Assembly: GCA_014529385.2 (NCBI GenBank)
Contig: CM043953.1
Span: forward strand, 115,482,049-115,540,048
Origin: Adiantum capillus-veneris
Lineage: Eukaryota > Streptophyta > Polypodiopsida > Polypodiales > Pteridaceae
Length of the DNA stretch: 58,000 nt
Reading direction: 5' to 3'
Shown here: piece by piece, positions 32,782-44,868 of the stretch
Numbering within the stretch: the first letter of the stretch is position 1
Layout: each line of letters starts with the position of its first letter
Position numbers and translations under genes: made by a program
The notes under the pieces: generated by a model
Databases searched by the model: none
Told to the model about the DNA's origin: nothing
What the model saw: only the letters and a program-made list of their open reading frames with translations

Positions 32782-34204
32782 TTTGGTGCCGCTGCCGGGG
32801 ACGAGAGCCCTAAGTAGGTGACCTTAGAATAATCCTACGAGGTGAGTCGTATAAACTACTTTTTATACTTTAGTTAGAAAAGATCTAGGAGTGGTGGACT
32901 CCGAAGATCTCGGGGGACACTAGGAAGTGGGGTATTCCAGGGTCTTCCGTGTTGACAGTATTTTAGTTTAGCTTAGATTTGTTTGTTGTTTTGTTGGTGT
33001 TGAGTAGTTGTTGATAGAAGAAGAATTTGCTAGTCCGTGAGTGGCAGTGGATCTCTTTAAAATCACAATTACCAAACCCATTTTATGATTAGGAATAGCT
33101 TAGGTAGGACTTCATTTGATCCTGATCTGGAGCTAGTAATCATTAGAGTATTTGCTTGATATGGTTGATTGCATGTTAGATCACTAAACCGTCGAGTTAG
33201 TAGTGAAACTTGCAATAAACAAAAGTCAGAGAAATTTTCTGTGTATCTGGGAGCTACTGAGCACTTGAGAAAGCTTTAGGAAGGATTCTGTGCCAAAAAA
33301 CTGGAAATCTGCAACTTTAGACATCATACGCGTATGATGTCTAAATTACCAAACAGAGACCAAAACAGAAATTTTGACTTTACCAGAGTGTTCAAGAGGG
33401 GGGTTATACCCTAATTTCAACTTAAAACAAGAGTATTAACACTCAAAGAAACCCAAAAAGACAAGCAGGAGTCCAAGAAACGCAAAGAATAGGAAATTTT
33501 GGATTCAGATCTTGTTTTTACATTCAAACCTGACAAAAACACTTGAAACTCAATTATAAACATTGGAGAAGTCTTAAAACCAAGAATAGTCAAAATCTGG
33601 GACAAAAGACATCATACGCGTATAATGTCTTTTAGCACCTCCACTGCTTATTTTTGATATCTGACCTGACAAGATTGTTACAAACACTGTAGAAAGCCTA
33701 AATATCAAGTCTTGACCCAAATTGATGAAAAAGACATCATACGCGTATGATATCTTTTACCTAATTTTGGACATATTTTGTTACTTTGCCAACACAGATC
33801 CATTGTAATAGATGTCTAGAGGTTATATTTCAAGTTTCATCCCATCTGGATCACAATTGACCCAAAACAAGTCAAAAGCGGAAAATTACCAAGAAAAGCC
33901 TAAATTAGCCATAACTTGCTCAAACAGAGTTCAAACTGAATTTTGTGAGTGGACAGAGCATAAGGGGGCTACTGAGAGTGAGCATAACCAAAATAGTCCA
34001 AATCTGTGAAAAAAGACATCATACGCGTATAATGTCTTTTTCAGCATAACTGCAACAAAATTCTCACTTGTTGAAACAGAAGTTGTCCAACTGACAAGAT
34101 TAAACAATTGACCAAGTATCAATCAGTTTGGATCAATTCTGACCACAAAAACTTGGGAAAACAAATTGCCGAGACGGAAAAGTTAAAGTCCTTTAGAGGA
34201 ATTG
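32782..34204 (+). promoter_or_regulatory. Leader of full-length B unit
   Basis: The primer site at 32784-32801 reads TGGTGCCGCTGCCGGGGA, one CpG-to-TpG change from B1. A leader of 1.4 kb without credible ORFs follows. Its second half holds four copies of the 24-bp palindrome (listed separately). Such a leader would be hard to scan for ribosomes, so an internal start or splicing is possible; neither is shown. Confidence 0.8.
33319..34037. repeat. Palindrome array 1: four copies upstream of B gag
   Basis: 24-bp units at 33319-33342 (perfect), 33607-33630, 33732-33755 and 34014-34037 (one or two changes). The half-site is agacatcatacg followed by its reverse complement, with ACGCGT in the centre. 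Start-to-start distances are 288, 125 and 282 bp. The sequences between do not align well apart from an aaaa run before most units. At about half the 288-bp interval (33459) a weak agac match occurs. Confidence 0.95.
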
Positions 34205-36427
34205 ATGAATTTGAGATCGGCCAGGAATCTCCAGAATAACCAACCAAAACAAGGGGAACAAGCAAGTGTCATATTAACCGAGGGAAGTGTGAACCAAAGT
34301 TGGGTGCAACCATTAGAGCCGATCTTTGAAGGAAGTGTTTCTGATACTTCTTCGGAGAGATCTTACGAGATTTTCACCGAACACTTGGAACACTTGAACC
34401 TGAACAACAGAGAAAATATGGCAGCAGGATCATCAAACCCTTCCGCCACAATGAAGCTATTGTTCATAAAATACCAGTACGACAATGATCAAGGTGCCAA
34501 GATCTACAAAGATGGAATGGACCGCTATTGTGTAAAGATAGAAGAGAGACCTAGTGAGTTCAAGGACTTAATGCCTGTGAGCTATAGCGGAGATAGATAT
34601 CTAGATGACGAGGGTACCATGTACTTGGTAGTCCTAAACCCTAACATTGTGGACAAATGGGGATTGATGGGCACCAAAGCCAAAGTAGATGAAGAACTTG
34701 AGGAGAAAGCACCAATAATGAACTTCCCTGATGCGAGGTTAAGAAGAGAGAATGAAACTACAAGGATCAACACTGATAACATCTATGTGGGGCTATACAA
34801 ACATAATAATGGGGAGCAAGATCTCTATTATAGATGTGAAGAACCCTACACCGGAGAGTTGACAGACCAAAAAAGACTTTATGTCTTTACCTACACAGAG
34901 GTATCGGAAGTGAAAATTGCTGCTTACGACAAGTATGGGAGGCAATACTCAACAATGGGCAAGAAAGAATTAGAAGGATATACATACTTTGGGGGACCAC
35001 TACATCAGTATTATGTTACTTCTAGCTCACAAAGACCAGCACCAACAAATGGAGTGCAAAACCCAATGACGACAGGAGGACAAAGAAATCAGGCTGCTGA
35101 CTCTTTCAGTCAACCTCAGTACTCGAAGCCCGGACCAATGGGATCATTACATTCCAGAGAGTCAATGGATACGAATCGAGGTAGTGCAATTCCAATCCCC
35201 ACGTATACCACTCCAGGTCCAAGGTTCGAAGCGGAACCATCACATTTACCTCCTAGTAGTAGATTCAGGGAAGGGGAACCTACAAGGGTAACCCATGAAG
35301 TCCATGATGCTAGAGAAAGCTTTAGTCGGGACACAGGAGCAATGAGATTGGTAGCAGACCATAGACGTATGAGACCATCTCAAGTAGCCAAGTGTATGCC
35401 AAAGAAGTATGGTGGTTCAGGAGATCCGTATGCACATGTGTCACTCTTTAAGCAAGTCTTAAGAGCTAAGCAGATAACAAATTTCCATACACAATACGAG
35501 GGATTTGGTCTTACTCTAGAAGGTACGGCATTGACATGGTTTCAACCACTGAACATAGGGGGATTCCATGACATTGACCATTTGCTAAGAGAGTTTACTG
35601 AGGAATTCTCAAAACGAGGGATTAAGCACAATACGGTCTCACAAATATATGCTTTTAAACAGAGAGAACACGAAAAAGTGAAGGAAGCTTCACTTCGCTT
35701 CAAAAAATACATTGAGAGATGTCCAGTACGTGAATGACCACAAGATGACAGACTATCTGTTCTCTTTATTGAGGGATTGAGAAACGACACTCTCAAGAAG
35801 GACTTGCACTTGAAAGCTTGTACAAGTTTCGAGCAAGTAACGAGAGAAGCATTGTACTTAGTGGATAACTGTACGGTTTATGGAGAGGTGTCAGCGGATA
35901 CAGATTTTGCATCCAATAGCTCTTCCTCCGTAGTGAGCGAGACTACCACTAAAAAGAATGTTCAAACAACAACCATGCCAAATGTAGAGCAAATGATAGA
36001 AGAGGCTCTAAAAAGGATGGCACTATACCAAAAACCATTGCCCAAACCACTGAAATGGTGTGCTATTGAACAAAAATGGACAAACCATCCAACAGAGGAG
36101 TGCTATTACAACAAAGGGTATGTAAGGGAGCGTCAGTATGTACCTCCTGCTCAATTAGCACCACCTCAGGTACATCCAGTACCTCGATACCCAACGGGAA
36201 ATGTACCAGGACCTATGGGGATAGAAAGACCGCAACCGGTATTGGGACAACAACCACCTTTACCAGGAGCAAGACCAGTGGGCATTAGATATGCACCAAC
36301 CTTAGAGAATCAGGAAGAACAAGCCTTAGTGCCTGTTCAATCCTATCCAACGAATCTGGTGCACACATGTCTCCAACTGTGTATTACCCACCAGAAGAAC
36401 CCAAACAACCAGAACCATGGGGCATGA
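34205..36427 (+). pseudogene. Element B gag
   Basis: Starts at ATG 34205 (MNLRSARNLQ). A long N-terminal domain of unknown type (about residues 1-270) is followed by a Pro/Ser-rich stretch and a Retrotrans_gag capsid segment (KYGGSGDPYAHVSLFKQVL, GTALTWFQPL, IDHLLREFTEEF, YAFKQREHEKVKEASLRFKKYI). An in-frame TGA at 35735-35737 interrupts it, and the same frame continues through LFIEGLRND. A Cys/His motif (KWCAIEQKWTNHPTEECYYN) stands where a zinc knuckle is expected but does not have CCHC spacing. The end is Pro-rich; a frameshift near 36360-36420 leads into the next piece. The long N-terminal domain is larger than usual for gag. Confidence 0.8.
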
Positions 36428-37385
36428 TTGGGAATGTTGGAATACCAACAGTTACAAGTGCTTCTGATGAAGAGAGATACAATTTGGACGCAAGAACATT
36501 GATGTTCATAGCTCATGGAGGGTTAACAGGACAAAGATCATCCTATCCAACGAACCATTGGATGCACTGATGAGAGCTTACAAAGCTAGGTTAAAGAACA
36601 ACCAAACACAAGAACAGAGGTGGATGACATACCCAAACGCGGAATTGGAAAAGCAGAGACTTGAAATGTGCCAGAGAATGATCGAGACTGCACAAGCCTT
36701 ATTAGAACCACCAAGAGAAACAATGAATTGTGGAATGGAAAACCCAATTCAGCAAGAGACTATCGTTTCACGGGTAGCTGAAAAGACTCCCAGTGCACAA
36801 AAGCCTGAAAATACACACAAGTACGACCGCATATTATTGAACACAACCGATCAGGAGATAGAGAGTTTTCATCCAGTCATACAGAGGATTTACGGAAAAG
36901 ATGAGGATTACAATGAATTTTGGAAACAAGTGAGAGAGGCAAACTTTGCAAACGAGCTAAGGTGCCAAGCTAATCAGACAAATTGGGAAAAGGACATCAG
37001 GAATCCTCCCATAGTGGAATTTGAGGTAGGATCTTAAGTGGACTTGGATCTGCAATCTTACTGGGGAGATGGGGGCTCTTTTAGAACAATGGAGAGAAAA
37101 CCTCACTCACTGAATACCTTACCTTCATACTTAGAAGAGTATTAAGCAAAATCCGAGATTAGAGCACTTCCCTCACGAATAATCTCATCAGAAAAAGTCA
37201 TGGACTCGCAAGGATTGATAGAGATCTTGTCAACACCAGTGACATGCATTATCACTCTAGCTGAGCTTTTGAGGCTAAGACCACATATGTGGACCACTGT
37301 AGGAAAATTCTTGGAGAAATTTGGGATAAAAGACCCAACATCGAGACTGCAAGAGGGTATACAAGAGCTGATCAAACCACTTAAA
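36428..37385 (+). pseudogene. Element B gag-protease linker region
   Basis: Continuation in shifted frames: LDALMRAYKARLKNNQTQEQRWMTYP (36558-37037), then TLPSYLEEY and DSQGLIEILSTPVTCIITLAELLRLRPHMW (37200-37380). The same order occurs in C at 26770-27044 and 50560-50940, so it is a conserved part of the polyprotein although no known domain is seen. At least two frameshifts. Confidence 0.65.
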
Positions 37386-39033
37386 CAAGGTCGGAGAGTA
37401 TTGTGAAGGTGAAGAGGGGAATACAACCTTACCAGTTGAATTCCAAGGAGTGAACACGATGGCAATACTAGACAGCGGAGCTGGGGTAGCCATTGCTACA
37501 AAAGAAATCTGGAAAAAATGGGGGAAACCAGCAATAAGGAAGACTAGGTTGAAACTCCAATTAGCAGATGGACACATGGAGAAACCTATGGGTTTATTAG
37601 AGAAAATCGTAGTGACTTCTTGTGGCATTGAATACAAACATACTTTTGCTATTGTCGATTTTGGCAAGGAGAATAACTATGATATCATACGGGGAAGACC
37701 ATTTATGAGACAGTTGAAAATGCTCCAGGATTGGGGCTACGATCACATATACCTGAGAAATATGGAAACCACTACACGTGTGAACCTGAAAGACCATAGC
37801 TACAAAGATGTGAACCGAACACCGGTAGAGGAGTTTGATTCAGCTACTTTGGCGGGATCCGAATTTCCAGCTTGGTTAGGTACGCCCAAGGAGTTATGCA
37901 TGTGTGGGGCCTCGAAATGTGGAAGTTTGAGGCGAGAAGAATATGTTTTAGAAAGGGCTATCGAAGACGAAACTTATATAGGAGAACCCTTTCCAGAGGA
38001 CACGCTTGAACCATTAGAATGGACACACATTCTAGCAACCCTAGATGTTTGTGCAATTCCGGATGGTCCCACAACAAAATTTTGCGACAAGGACGGGTAC
38101 GACGTGGTTCCGTACTTCATGTTGAGAACTGTACTCGAAAAAGAAACTGAAAAGAATGATACATTGGAAAAGGAAGATGAAGAAGAGGTGTTTCACAACA
38201 TTCCCGATCATCCAGAGTGGGGAAATGAAGCAGACAACGAGTCAACGGACAATTCAAGCGAAAACGAAGAAACTATAACGGATGTCAGATTTTATGATTT
38301 TCCGAACCAAACTAAACAATGCCAAAAACGCTATAGAGCAAAGAGAAAAACAAAGGGGGTTAGAACCAATCCAATGCCTAGAATAAGAGGAAAAAATCAA
38401 TTCCTAATGCTAGTAAAGGCGGAAGATTGTGTTAAGGACAAGATTTCTGGAAGAATGAGAGGCAATGATCAAAAGAGCTTACGAAAAGACAATAGAAGAT
38501 CAAGAAATCAAGTTCAAAGGAATGAAACAAAAACTGAAACAGAAAAATCAGAAAAGAACAAGCGCAACAGAGAACACACGGAGTCCAAGTTAGAACGTAG
38601 AAACAAGTACAGAGAGCTCAAGAAAACTCTGAAAGAAGTTTGGACGACAGAAATTGAGAGTGGAGAGGACGAAAACGCCAAAATCAAGGAAAACATGGAT
38701 GTTCCCTCTCACTACAGGAAATTCACAATAGAGGATAGGAAGGTGGTATTAACCCAACCTATTCGAGAGAGAAGGGAGAACGAATCTTATGACGGACCGG
38801 AAGATGCAAAAAAAGTTGATTTAGCAGCTCCAGGTGAGACACCTAGACCGGTGTACATAGCCACAGATTTGTCTCCAGGCGAGGAAGAGAGACTTTTGAG
38901 TCTTCTCAGAGAGTACAGGGATGTGTTTGCATGGTCTTATAAGGACTTAAAGGGAGTTGACCCATCGATATGCCAACACACAATCCCACTAAAACAAGAT
39001 GCAAAGCCTAGCAGACAGAGACCATACACATAA
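37386..39033 (+). pseudogene. Element B first (canonical) retropepsin and pre-RT linker
   Basis: The frame opens at about 37386 (NKVGEYCEGEEG). The protease has AILDSGAGVAIATKEIW, with catalytic DSGA at 37471-37482, and the closing IIRGRPFMRQLKML. A long charged linker follows (residues about 130-480, Lys/Glu/Arg rich), then the conserved pre-RT element VYIATDLSPGEEERL, YRDVFAWSYKDLKGVDPS. TAA at 39031-39033 stops it, where Tyr is expected from element C (PYIYNETF). The protease would mature Gag-Pol. Confidence 0.85.
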
Positions 39034-40430
39034 AATGATACGTTTGCTAAGCGAATCAAAGAAGAGATAGATAAGCTAATGGAAGCTGAATTCATATACG
39101 AGATTGAACACACCGATTGGGTATCCCCAATTGTGGTGGTACCCAAGAAGAACGGAAAACTCCGAGTGTGTGTCAACTTAAAGAAAGTGAATGCTGCAAC
39201 AATCAGGGACAATTATCCCCTGTCGATAACTGATCATGTTCTAGAGCGTGTATCAGGAAAAACAGCATACTCCTTTCTTGATGGTTTTTCAGGATATAAC
39301 CAGCTAGCCATAGCACCGCCAGATCAACATAAAACAGCTTTTGCAACGGAGTGGGGAATTTATGCTTATCGGGTTATGCCTTTTGGTCTAACCAATGCTC
39401 CCGCAACCTTCCAGAGGCTGATGACGCATGCTTTCAAAGAATACTTAAGGTTGTTTCTAGAAATATACATGGATGACTTATGTGTACATTCTCTTCTGAG
39501 AGATGAGCATCTAGAACACCTAAGAAAAGTATTTGAGAAATGTAGGACATATCGCATTTGTCTCAATCCTGAGAAATGTGTGTTTATGGTCCGACAGGGC
39601 AGAATTCTGGGACATATTGTCTCACAAAACAGAATATCCACGGATTTAGAGAAGATAAAAGTTATAGTGGATATGCCTAGACCAACCAATGCGAAACAAG
39701 TACAGAGCTTTATGGGACATTGTGGATATTATAGACGATTCATTTACATGTACGCTATAATAGGCCAACCACTTTACAGGCTAATAGTGAACTTTGAATG
39801 GACAGAGGAGTGTGAGGAATCATTCAAGAAATTGAAAGAGGCACTCATTACTGCTCCAATCTTGAAATCACCAAATTGGGAGAAGATATTCCATGTGCAT
39901 ATAGATGCTTCAGCATATGCAATAGGATGCATTCTGGCTCAGCCAGAGGAAGGAAACATGGATTTTCCTATCTGTTACGCCAGCCGACAGCTCAACAATG
40001 TAGAGAAGAATTACACCGCAACAGAGCGAGAAGGCTTAGGAATGATATATGCTGTGAAGAAATTTTGGCATTATCTTCTAGCCAACAAGTTTGTGTTTTT
40101 TACGGATCACCAAGCCTTGCTCTACCTAGTGAATAAACCATGCAATACCGGGAGAATAGTGAGATGGTTCATTATCTTACTGGAATTCGACTTCACGGTA
40201 GTAGTAAAGAAAGGAAAAACACATCTTAGAGCTGATCATCTTTCACGATTGACGAATGGAGAAGACCCTATAGGAGTAGATGACGACATGCCAGACGCGT
40301 ACTTGTTCAACATAGAAATGATACCAAAGTGGTCTCAAAATGTCGTTAGCTTATTGACCTATGGAGGAGAGTTTGATAGAAGAGAATACAACCAGAAACA
40401 TATTGCTATTCAGCAATCCAAGAACCTTCA
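39034..40430 (+). pseudogene. Element B reverse transcriptase and RNase H
   Basis: Same frame as the protease. RT motifs: EAEFIYEIEHTDWVSPIVVVPKKNGKLRVCVNLKKVNAATIRDNYPL, FLDGFSGYNQ, VMPFGLTNAPATFQRLM, active site YMDD at 39466-39477, PEKCVFMVRQGRILGHIVS. RNase H: FHVHIDASAYAIGCILAQ, YASRQLNNVEKNYTATEREGLGMIYAVKKFWHYL, FFTDHQALLYLV, LRADHLSRL. Open from 39034 to 40650. There is no second RNase H like that of A2. By its RT sequence it belongs with the Tat/Athila side of plant gypsy; that is a judgement by eye. Confidence 0.9.
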
Positions 40431-41028
40431 ATTGGTTGCAGGAAGGTTGTATCAATTGGGAAATGATCATGTTTTACGACTATGCATCAATCTTGAGGAA
40501 TATAATATATATCTGCGCGAAGCACATGTTCAGGAATGTGCATTTCATTGTTCAAGAAGGAACACATATAGGAATTTGTTACAATTGGGAGTCTATTGGC
40601 CACGAATGAAAGAAAGCGTACATGAATATGTCACTGTATGTATTGAATGTTGATCAAAACCGCCAGCAGAGTATTCAAAATTATATCAGATAATGATAGC
40701 TCCGGAATGGAGTCAATATATTGTTGAATATCTCACAAATAGAACTTTCCCAGAAGGAACGTCAAAAGCTCGTCAGAAATCTGTAGAGACAGAAGCTAGA
40801 GATTACGCTTTAATAGGAGATCAACTCTATAAGAGAGGTAAAGACAACCAGCTTAGGATTTGCGCGTCAGAGTCTGAGTATGTGATAATCCTGGAGCAAG
40901 CTCATGGAGGAGTAGGTGGAGGCCATTTCTCAGGTAATAAGACAGCAAAACTTGTCTTAGCCGCAGGAATATGGTGGCCAACATTACATATGGACGCTAA
41001 GGAATACGTTAAATGATGTGATGACTGT
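40431..41028 (+). pseudogene. Element B: two tandem HHCC zinc-binding modules
   Basis: Module 1 (HxxxxxxH at 40525-40548, CxxC at 40639-40650) and module 2 (40903-40926 and 41017-41028) each show the same layout: LYxxGxDxxLRxC, E, H-x6-H, T, LGVYWP or GIWWP, then C-x2-C. A linker with APEWSQYIVEYLTN lies between them. Module 2 leads into the integrase core and is the normal N-terminal domain. Module 1 is additional. In-frame TGA codons follow the last Cys of module 1 (40651-40653) and precede the CxxC of module 2 (41014-41016). Confidence 0.8.
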
Positions 41029-41990
41029 CAGCGGACCAAAGTACCACTTAAAAGAGATGACATGCCGCTTAGACCAATGATGGGGGCAAGAGCTTTTGCA
41101 AAATGGGGGATTGATTATGTCGGACCCATTTCACCTCCTGCATATAAGACTCATGCACAATACATCGTTGTGGCTACAGACTATCTAACAAAGTGGATCG
41201 AAGCAAAGGAAACTCAAAAAGCGAATGCCAGGACCACGGCACAATTTCTATATGAATACGTCTTTGTACGATATGGATTGCCAATAGAAATTGTGAGTGA
41301 TCGCGGCACACATGTTATAAATGAAGTGATAAAGATCCTTCTAGATGAATTCATGGTAATCCATAGGAAATCAGCCCCGTATCATCCACAAGCAAACGGA
41401 CAAGCTGAAGCAACAAACAAAACCATATGCACGATCCTTACGAAGATTGTATCTGAGTCGAGAACTGACTGGGACCAGAAGTTGCATTCAACATTATGGG
41501 CATATAGGGTAGCATATAAAACATCAATAGGAATGACCCCATATAACATGGTTTTTGGATCTTACCAATAGAATTCTTGATTTCAACCTTAAGGGTGGCT
41601 AAGGATCTAGAGTGGACAGGGCACAAGCTTTCTGATAGAATAGATGACCTGGAAAAGCTAGACGAGCTTCGCCTAAAAGCAGTAGCTTCTATCTACGCTC
41701 AAAAAAGGCGACAAAAGGAATTTTTTGATAAGCATGTGCGGACTAAAGAGTTTAAGGTTGGGGACTATGTCCTAGTTTACACTCTGAAACAGCATGCTAA
41801 GAAGCTTAAAAAGCGAGGGATGGGACCTCTGGTGATTAAAGATCTATCACCAAGTGGAGCCGTCAAGCTTGCTACATTAGACGGAGAAGAAATGCCCAAT
41901 TGGATTAGTGGATGCAGAGTGAAAAAGTATCTTTTGCCGCTAACCCAAGACATGCTTCTCAAAATACATCAAGAAAAGCTGCGTGTCTAG
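41029..41990 (+). pseudogene. Element B integrase core and C-terminus
   Basis: KWGIDYVGPISPPAYKTHAQYIVVATDYLTKWIEA, IEIVSDRGTHVINEV, YHPQANGQAEATNKTI and WAYRVAYKTSIGMTPYNMVFG give the DDE core. A small deletion near 41555 shifts the frame; the C-terminus continues in 41577-41990 (VAKDLEWTGHKLSDR, GDYVLVYTLKQHAKKLKKRGMGPLVI, GEEMPNWISGCRVKKY). It ends at TAG 41988-41990. No chromodomain. Confidence 0.85.
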
Positions 41991-42560
41991 AAAAAGAAAA
42001 AGATTGTGGAGGAAGTGCAAACCGAGGCGAAGGAAAGAATGGAGAAAAGAAGACTACTGCGTCAGAAACAACGCAATGAAGGAGCAATACGGATAAACGC
42101 AGTCAGTATAACAGAAATGGATAATGACAAAGAGGAACCCATCATTGAATGCAAAGTAGGAACCAACCAAATCAAAGCCAGAGCACTATTGGATTCAGGA
42201 GCTCAAACTAACCTACTTTCACTCAGTTTGTATAGACAATTGACAAATGACACTAAATTACAAACTGCCAAGCAAGAGTTAAAGAGCTACTCTGAGAATT
42301 CAATCAAAACTGTCGGATGCACAGTTTTACATATACAGATTAACTAGTATGTGTATCCTCATATGTTTTACGTGGTTGAAGACCAAGCTACCCAACATCC
42401 ATTATTGCTAGGACAACCATGGCAGAAGCAATACAATGCAATGATTGACTGGAGTTCTAAATCAATGCTTATCAAATACGAAGGTGAAAGTCAATCAGTT
42501 AAATTCACCAAAGGAGCAGAGCCAAGTCCAAAGGAAGAATCCAAGAACATAGGTAAACAA
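41991..42560 (+). pseudogene. Element B second retropepsin-like domain, downstream of integrase
   Basis: Same frame as the integrase C-terminus, after a single TAG. A Lys/Glu-rich helix (EAKERMEKRRLLRQKQ) precedes CKVGTNQIKARALLDSGAQTNLLSLSLYRQL with catalytic-type DSGA at 42192-42203. The later part is HMFYVVEDQATQHPLLLGQPWQKQYNAMIDW, whose LLGQPW matches the conserved retropepsin ILGxPW/F. A TAG at 42345-42347 lies between the halves. Length (about 115 residues from DSG box to end) fits a retropepsin. Element C has the same domain in the same place. It could be a second protease, or an inactive domain with another role. Confidence 0.75.
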
Positions 42561-43220
42561 CAACCAGGGAAAAAGAAGAAGCAATGGCAACCAAAAGTTT
42601 CTATACAACTCGATTGCTCTTCGACGAGGAACTCTCAACATTGGATAAAGAAGACAAGCAATAATATAACAACTCAACCTTTGAAAAAAAAGGAGTCAAA
42701 GTTGGTATGGAGACCAAAAAAGATTGTGCCAGAGAACATAAAGGTGGAAAACAGAGTCTTCAATACCAGAGAACAGAGTGATTCCAGACAATCAAGGACA
42801 GTGAAACAGATCTGGATTCCAAAGAAGTTCATGACGGCACAAAGCTATAGCAAGAAAATTTGGACCCCAAGGATTTGTAAACAGGAACTCCCTTCAGTAC
42901 AATCCACGGAAACTCCTAGGTATTTCAAGGCGAGGAAATCAACACAAAGAACAAAGCAGGTTTGGGTCGCAAAGAGTTTGTGGCAAGCACAAGCGAAGTG
43001 GAAGAAAATTTGGATTGTGAAAAAGAACAACAAGGTAAAGAAGAATCCATCTACTGATTCTACTACCGAAGTGCCAAAACCAACCCAAAACCCGACCACC
43101 AATCCTTCAATCAAACAAAGAGCAGCTTTATTGGAAAGACTGTTGTTTCATCGCTCTACAATTGCATTGGGAACTTATGACCAAAACAACTACAATGCTT
43201 CACCCACAAACACTTCATAG
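42561..43220 (+). CDS. Element B Trp/Lys/Pro repeat tail
   Basis: C-terminal part of the frame 42351-43220. About seven repeats of the form (K/R)xxWxPK: KQWQPK, LVWRPKK, QIWIPKK, KIWTPR, QVWVAK, KIWIVKK. Strongly basic, low in acidic residues, no known fold. A similar tail follows the second protease of C. Nucleic acid binding or nuclear targeting are possible from composition only. Ends at TAG 43218-43220, about 20 bp before an internal polypurine tract. Confidence 0.65.
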   Translation, partial: QPGKKKKQWQPKVSIQLDCSSTRNSQHWIKKTSNNITTQPLKKKESKLVWRPKKIVPENIKVENRVFNTREQSDSRQSRTVKQIWIPKKFMTAQSYSKKIWTPRICKQELPSVQSTETPRYFKARKSTQRTKQVWVAKSLWQAQAKWKKIWIVKKNNKVKKNPSTDSTTEVPKPTQNPTTNPSIKQRAALLERLLFHRSTIALGTYDQNNYNASPTNTS

Positions 43221-43241
43221 TCGTCCAGGAGGACTCAGACT

Positions 43242-43255
43242 AGGAGGGGGGGAGG
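43242..43255 (+). promoter_or_regulatory. Internal polypurine tract of B
   Basis: aggagggggggagg, preceded by gtcgtccaggaggactcagac, which resembles the gtcagggacgac box before the terminal tracts. No LTR follows. C has a tract at the equivalent place (56693-56706). Confidence 0.65.
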
Positions 43256-44868
43256 TATACAGGTATACAGGAGCTACAAAGCAGCTACAAGCGACAAAAA
43301 CAAAGAAAAACAAAAAATTATATTACAAGTGCAGTGTCTTACATGATTTTGCAATTTTTATGTTTGATTGCGGATATTGATAATATTTATGCCCTTATAT
43401 ACCTTGTTTTGCAACAAGAAGAGATCAAATGATGAATTTGGGTCTTTAGACGTGTAAATATCACTAAATAAGAGTGTTTTTGGAGCTAAAAAGTGAAAAA
43501 AAGTGGTAATCCAAGTCCAGAAATCACAAATAAGTGTATATTCATATACACATGGTTATCAGCTATTTATTGTGTATGTTTGTAATTTTTTGGCTTCAAT
43601 TTGCTATTTTCCTTTATTTTTTATGATTTTCTTAATAAAAGTAAAAGAAAAATAAAAAAGCAGGTGAAACGAGATCAGAAAAAAGAAACGAATAGATGGT
43701 GATGATCCTAATGACAAGGGCAACCCATGGTAAGAATTGAGTACAATTCGGGAAAAGTTGCGGAAAGCCCGAAATGACAGAATTTTGGCAAAGTGGACAG
43801 ATTTCTCAGAAACAGGTCAAACGGAGTGCAAATTGAGAAATTTCAAATCCTAAAGTGCATTTCACAACGAGATAGGAGCACATGTCAAATTTGGTAACAA
43901 GTGATCCGGGAAGTCCGAAGTTAAGTATTTTTCACATCACTTTCAAGCTCATTTCCACTATTACCTTCTTGGAGAGAGCAAAGAGCACACAGGAGCATCC
44001 AACCTTCTACAGCCTTCTACGACTGCTATGAGAGCTCAGAGGACACCAGACATGAGAGGTAGACTCGTTGCCATAAGCTTTTGATGCTTATCATTAACTT
44101 TTGTCGCGAAAACTGAACAAAACCAAGAAACAAGAGCAGACGGGGAATGCGGTAGAATGCTAGGTAGTGGCACAACTGCCTAACCAAACCTTGCAAGAAC
44201 TTATATGTGGGTTACCCTAGTATAGAAGATGGGTTTCTAACACTCAAAGCTCGAGAAAGAACGACTGGAAAAACCCTAGGTCAACAGAGCCTGCAAGAGG
44301 CAGACAGGAAAAAATTGTCGAAACGACAGTACGAAACTTCACAGGAAGTTCAACCACATCAAGGACAATGCAACCATAGAGTATCTCCAGGTTTGGACCA
44401 CCAAAAGTAGGTCGGAACAACCGATTCGGCTGCGGACACACAAAGCGTCATTTTGGCATAACGGCTGAAATTGACGACCGAATGAAATGAAACTTCACAA
44501 GCAGCTTCAAATATACATGGATGACTTATGTTTGCAAGCAAAACCCAAAAGAAAGCTGATTCACTTACCGATGGTGAAAAAGACGCTTTCGGGCAACCAA
44601 ATGGAGAAAGATGGAGAACGGGGAGCCAAAGTCAAGTTCAACCAAATAGATGGCTTCACAACATATCCAATGAGTTGGAAATGCAACTCTCGAGAAGAAA
44701 AGTTGAAGAAATTCAACTCCAAGGCAAAAAGATGACTTCGGAGACTGAAATGCCTATAAGGGGGCTTTTTAGCTAAACTGATGACTTTTTAAGTTGAAAA
44801 CTACTTAGCAGGGCTTAGGGCACTAGCACAAAGCATTCTTTGCACAAAAAGACCAACATTTCAAGAAA
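43256..44868. other. Element B spacer after pol
   Basis: AT-rich, non-coding in appearance. Short ORFs (for example 44207-44410 and 44487-44735) have no homology that I can see. A 23-bp exact copy of the RT active-site coding sequence lies at 44509-44531 (see findings). No LTR-like ends. Confidence 0.6.

Noticed and set aside
33319-33342. 24-bp length equal to plant heterochromatic siRNA length
   Set aside because: Probably coincidence. The length follows from the palindrome boundaries, and no small RNA data are available.
34205-43220. Programmed frameshifts in B gag-pol
   Set aside because: Shifts occur at several places and differ from those in C, so they look like decay. Only the stop after integrase is shared.
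44487-44735. Second RT fragment because of the Y-M-D-D residues
   Set aside because: Only 23 bp match. Residues on both sides have no RT similarity, so it is not an RT domain.
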